A stretch of 33,101 bases of DNA from assembly GCA_002440965.1 (NCBI GenBank), contig DJWJ01000017.1, positions 1 to 33,101 of the forward strand, given 5' to 3'. Shown here one piece after another: positions 33,057 through 33,101 of this stretch. Made by a program: the position numbers and the translations under genes. The notes beneath the pieces are model-generated. The model did not search any database. It had not been told where the DNA came from and saw only the letters and a program-made list of their open reading frames with translations. The stretch comes from Candidatus Omnitrophica bacterium UBA6233. GTDB taxonomy: Bacteria > Omnitrophota > Gorgyraeia > Gygaellales > Profunditerraquicolaceae. The stretch's first letter is position 1; the number at the start of each line of letters is the position of its first letter.

Positions 33057-33101
33057 GGAGGTTTATTTGGAGGTTTAGGGAACGGTCAATAGATTGTTAC
33101 C

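Overview
The window reads as a stretch of chromosome from an anaerobic, mostly fermentative bacterium with moderate GC. I infer an uncultivated lineage of the Omnitrophota (OP3) or a relative in the PVC neighbourhood. The basis is the gene mix and the abundance of short heptamer-periodic intergenic repeats, so this placement is tentative. All convincing genes are on the + strand, densely packed, often with ATGA or 8-bp overlaps. No tRNA, rRNA, CRISPR array, transposase or phage gene was seen.

Region 1 (1-6017): gltB and gltD, the two subunits of glutamate synthase. Region 2 (about 6029-15647): a sigma70-like promoter followed by eleven genes for a complex I-like membrane-bound [NiFe] hydrogenase. 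In order they are two NuoL-type and one NuoN/MrpD-type antiporter-like subunits, small subunits resembling NuoJ/MbhD, NuoK and NuoA, then NuoB-, C-, D-, H- and I-like subunits. The NuoD-like subunit keeps both CxxC nickel motifs, so this is a group 4 hydrogenase and not a respiratory complex I. Two near-identical 73-bp palindromes sit inside this operon.

Region 3 (15657-21564): tightly linked genes for a DedA-family protein, ExbB/TolQ- and ExbD/TolR-like proteins, a membrane pyrophosphatase with the K+-independent (H+-pumping) signature, and an APC/KUP/KimA-like permease. Region 4 (21567-28972): a promoter, a possible attenuator, then a complete F1Fo ATP synthase operon in canonical order (atpZ, I, B, E, F, H, A, G, D, C), closed by a strong terminator. 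Three related palindromic repeats occupy its early intergenic gaps, and two of exactly 136 bp flank atpE. The epsilon subunit lacks the C-terminal helical domain.

Region 5 (29010-33101): a NfnAB/SudBA-type pair (bifurcating NADH-dependent ferredoxin:NADP+ oxidoreductase). Then, from its own promoter, comes a stand-alone FMN-type glutamate-synthase-domain protein with an unusual N-terminal five-cysteine motif, ended by a perfect hairpin terminator.

Taken together the genes form an energy-conservation and redox island. Reduced ferredoxin can be discharged to H2 by the hydrogenase with ion pumping, PPi hydrolysis adds to the gradient, the ATP synthase spends it, NfnAB balances ferredoxin/NADH/NADPH, and NADPH feeds glutamate synthesis. 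The c subunit and the pyrophosphatase both carry H+-type signatures. The least ordinary things here are the repeats embedded in the operons, the complex I-like subunit set around an intact [NiFe] site, and the stand-alone FMN protein next to NfnAB.
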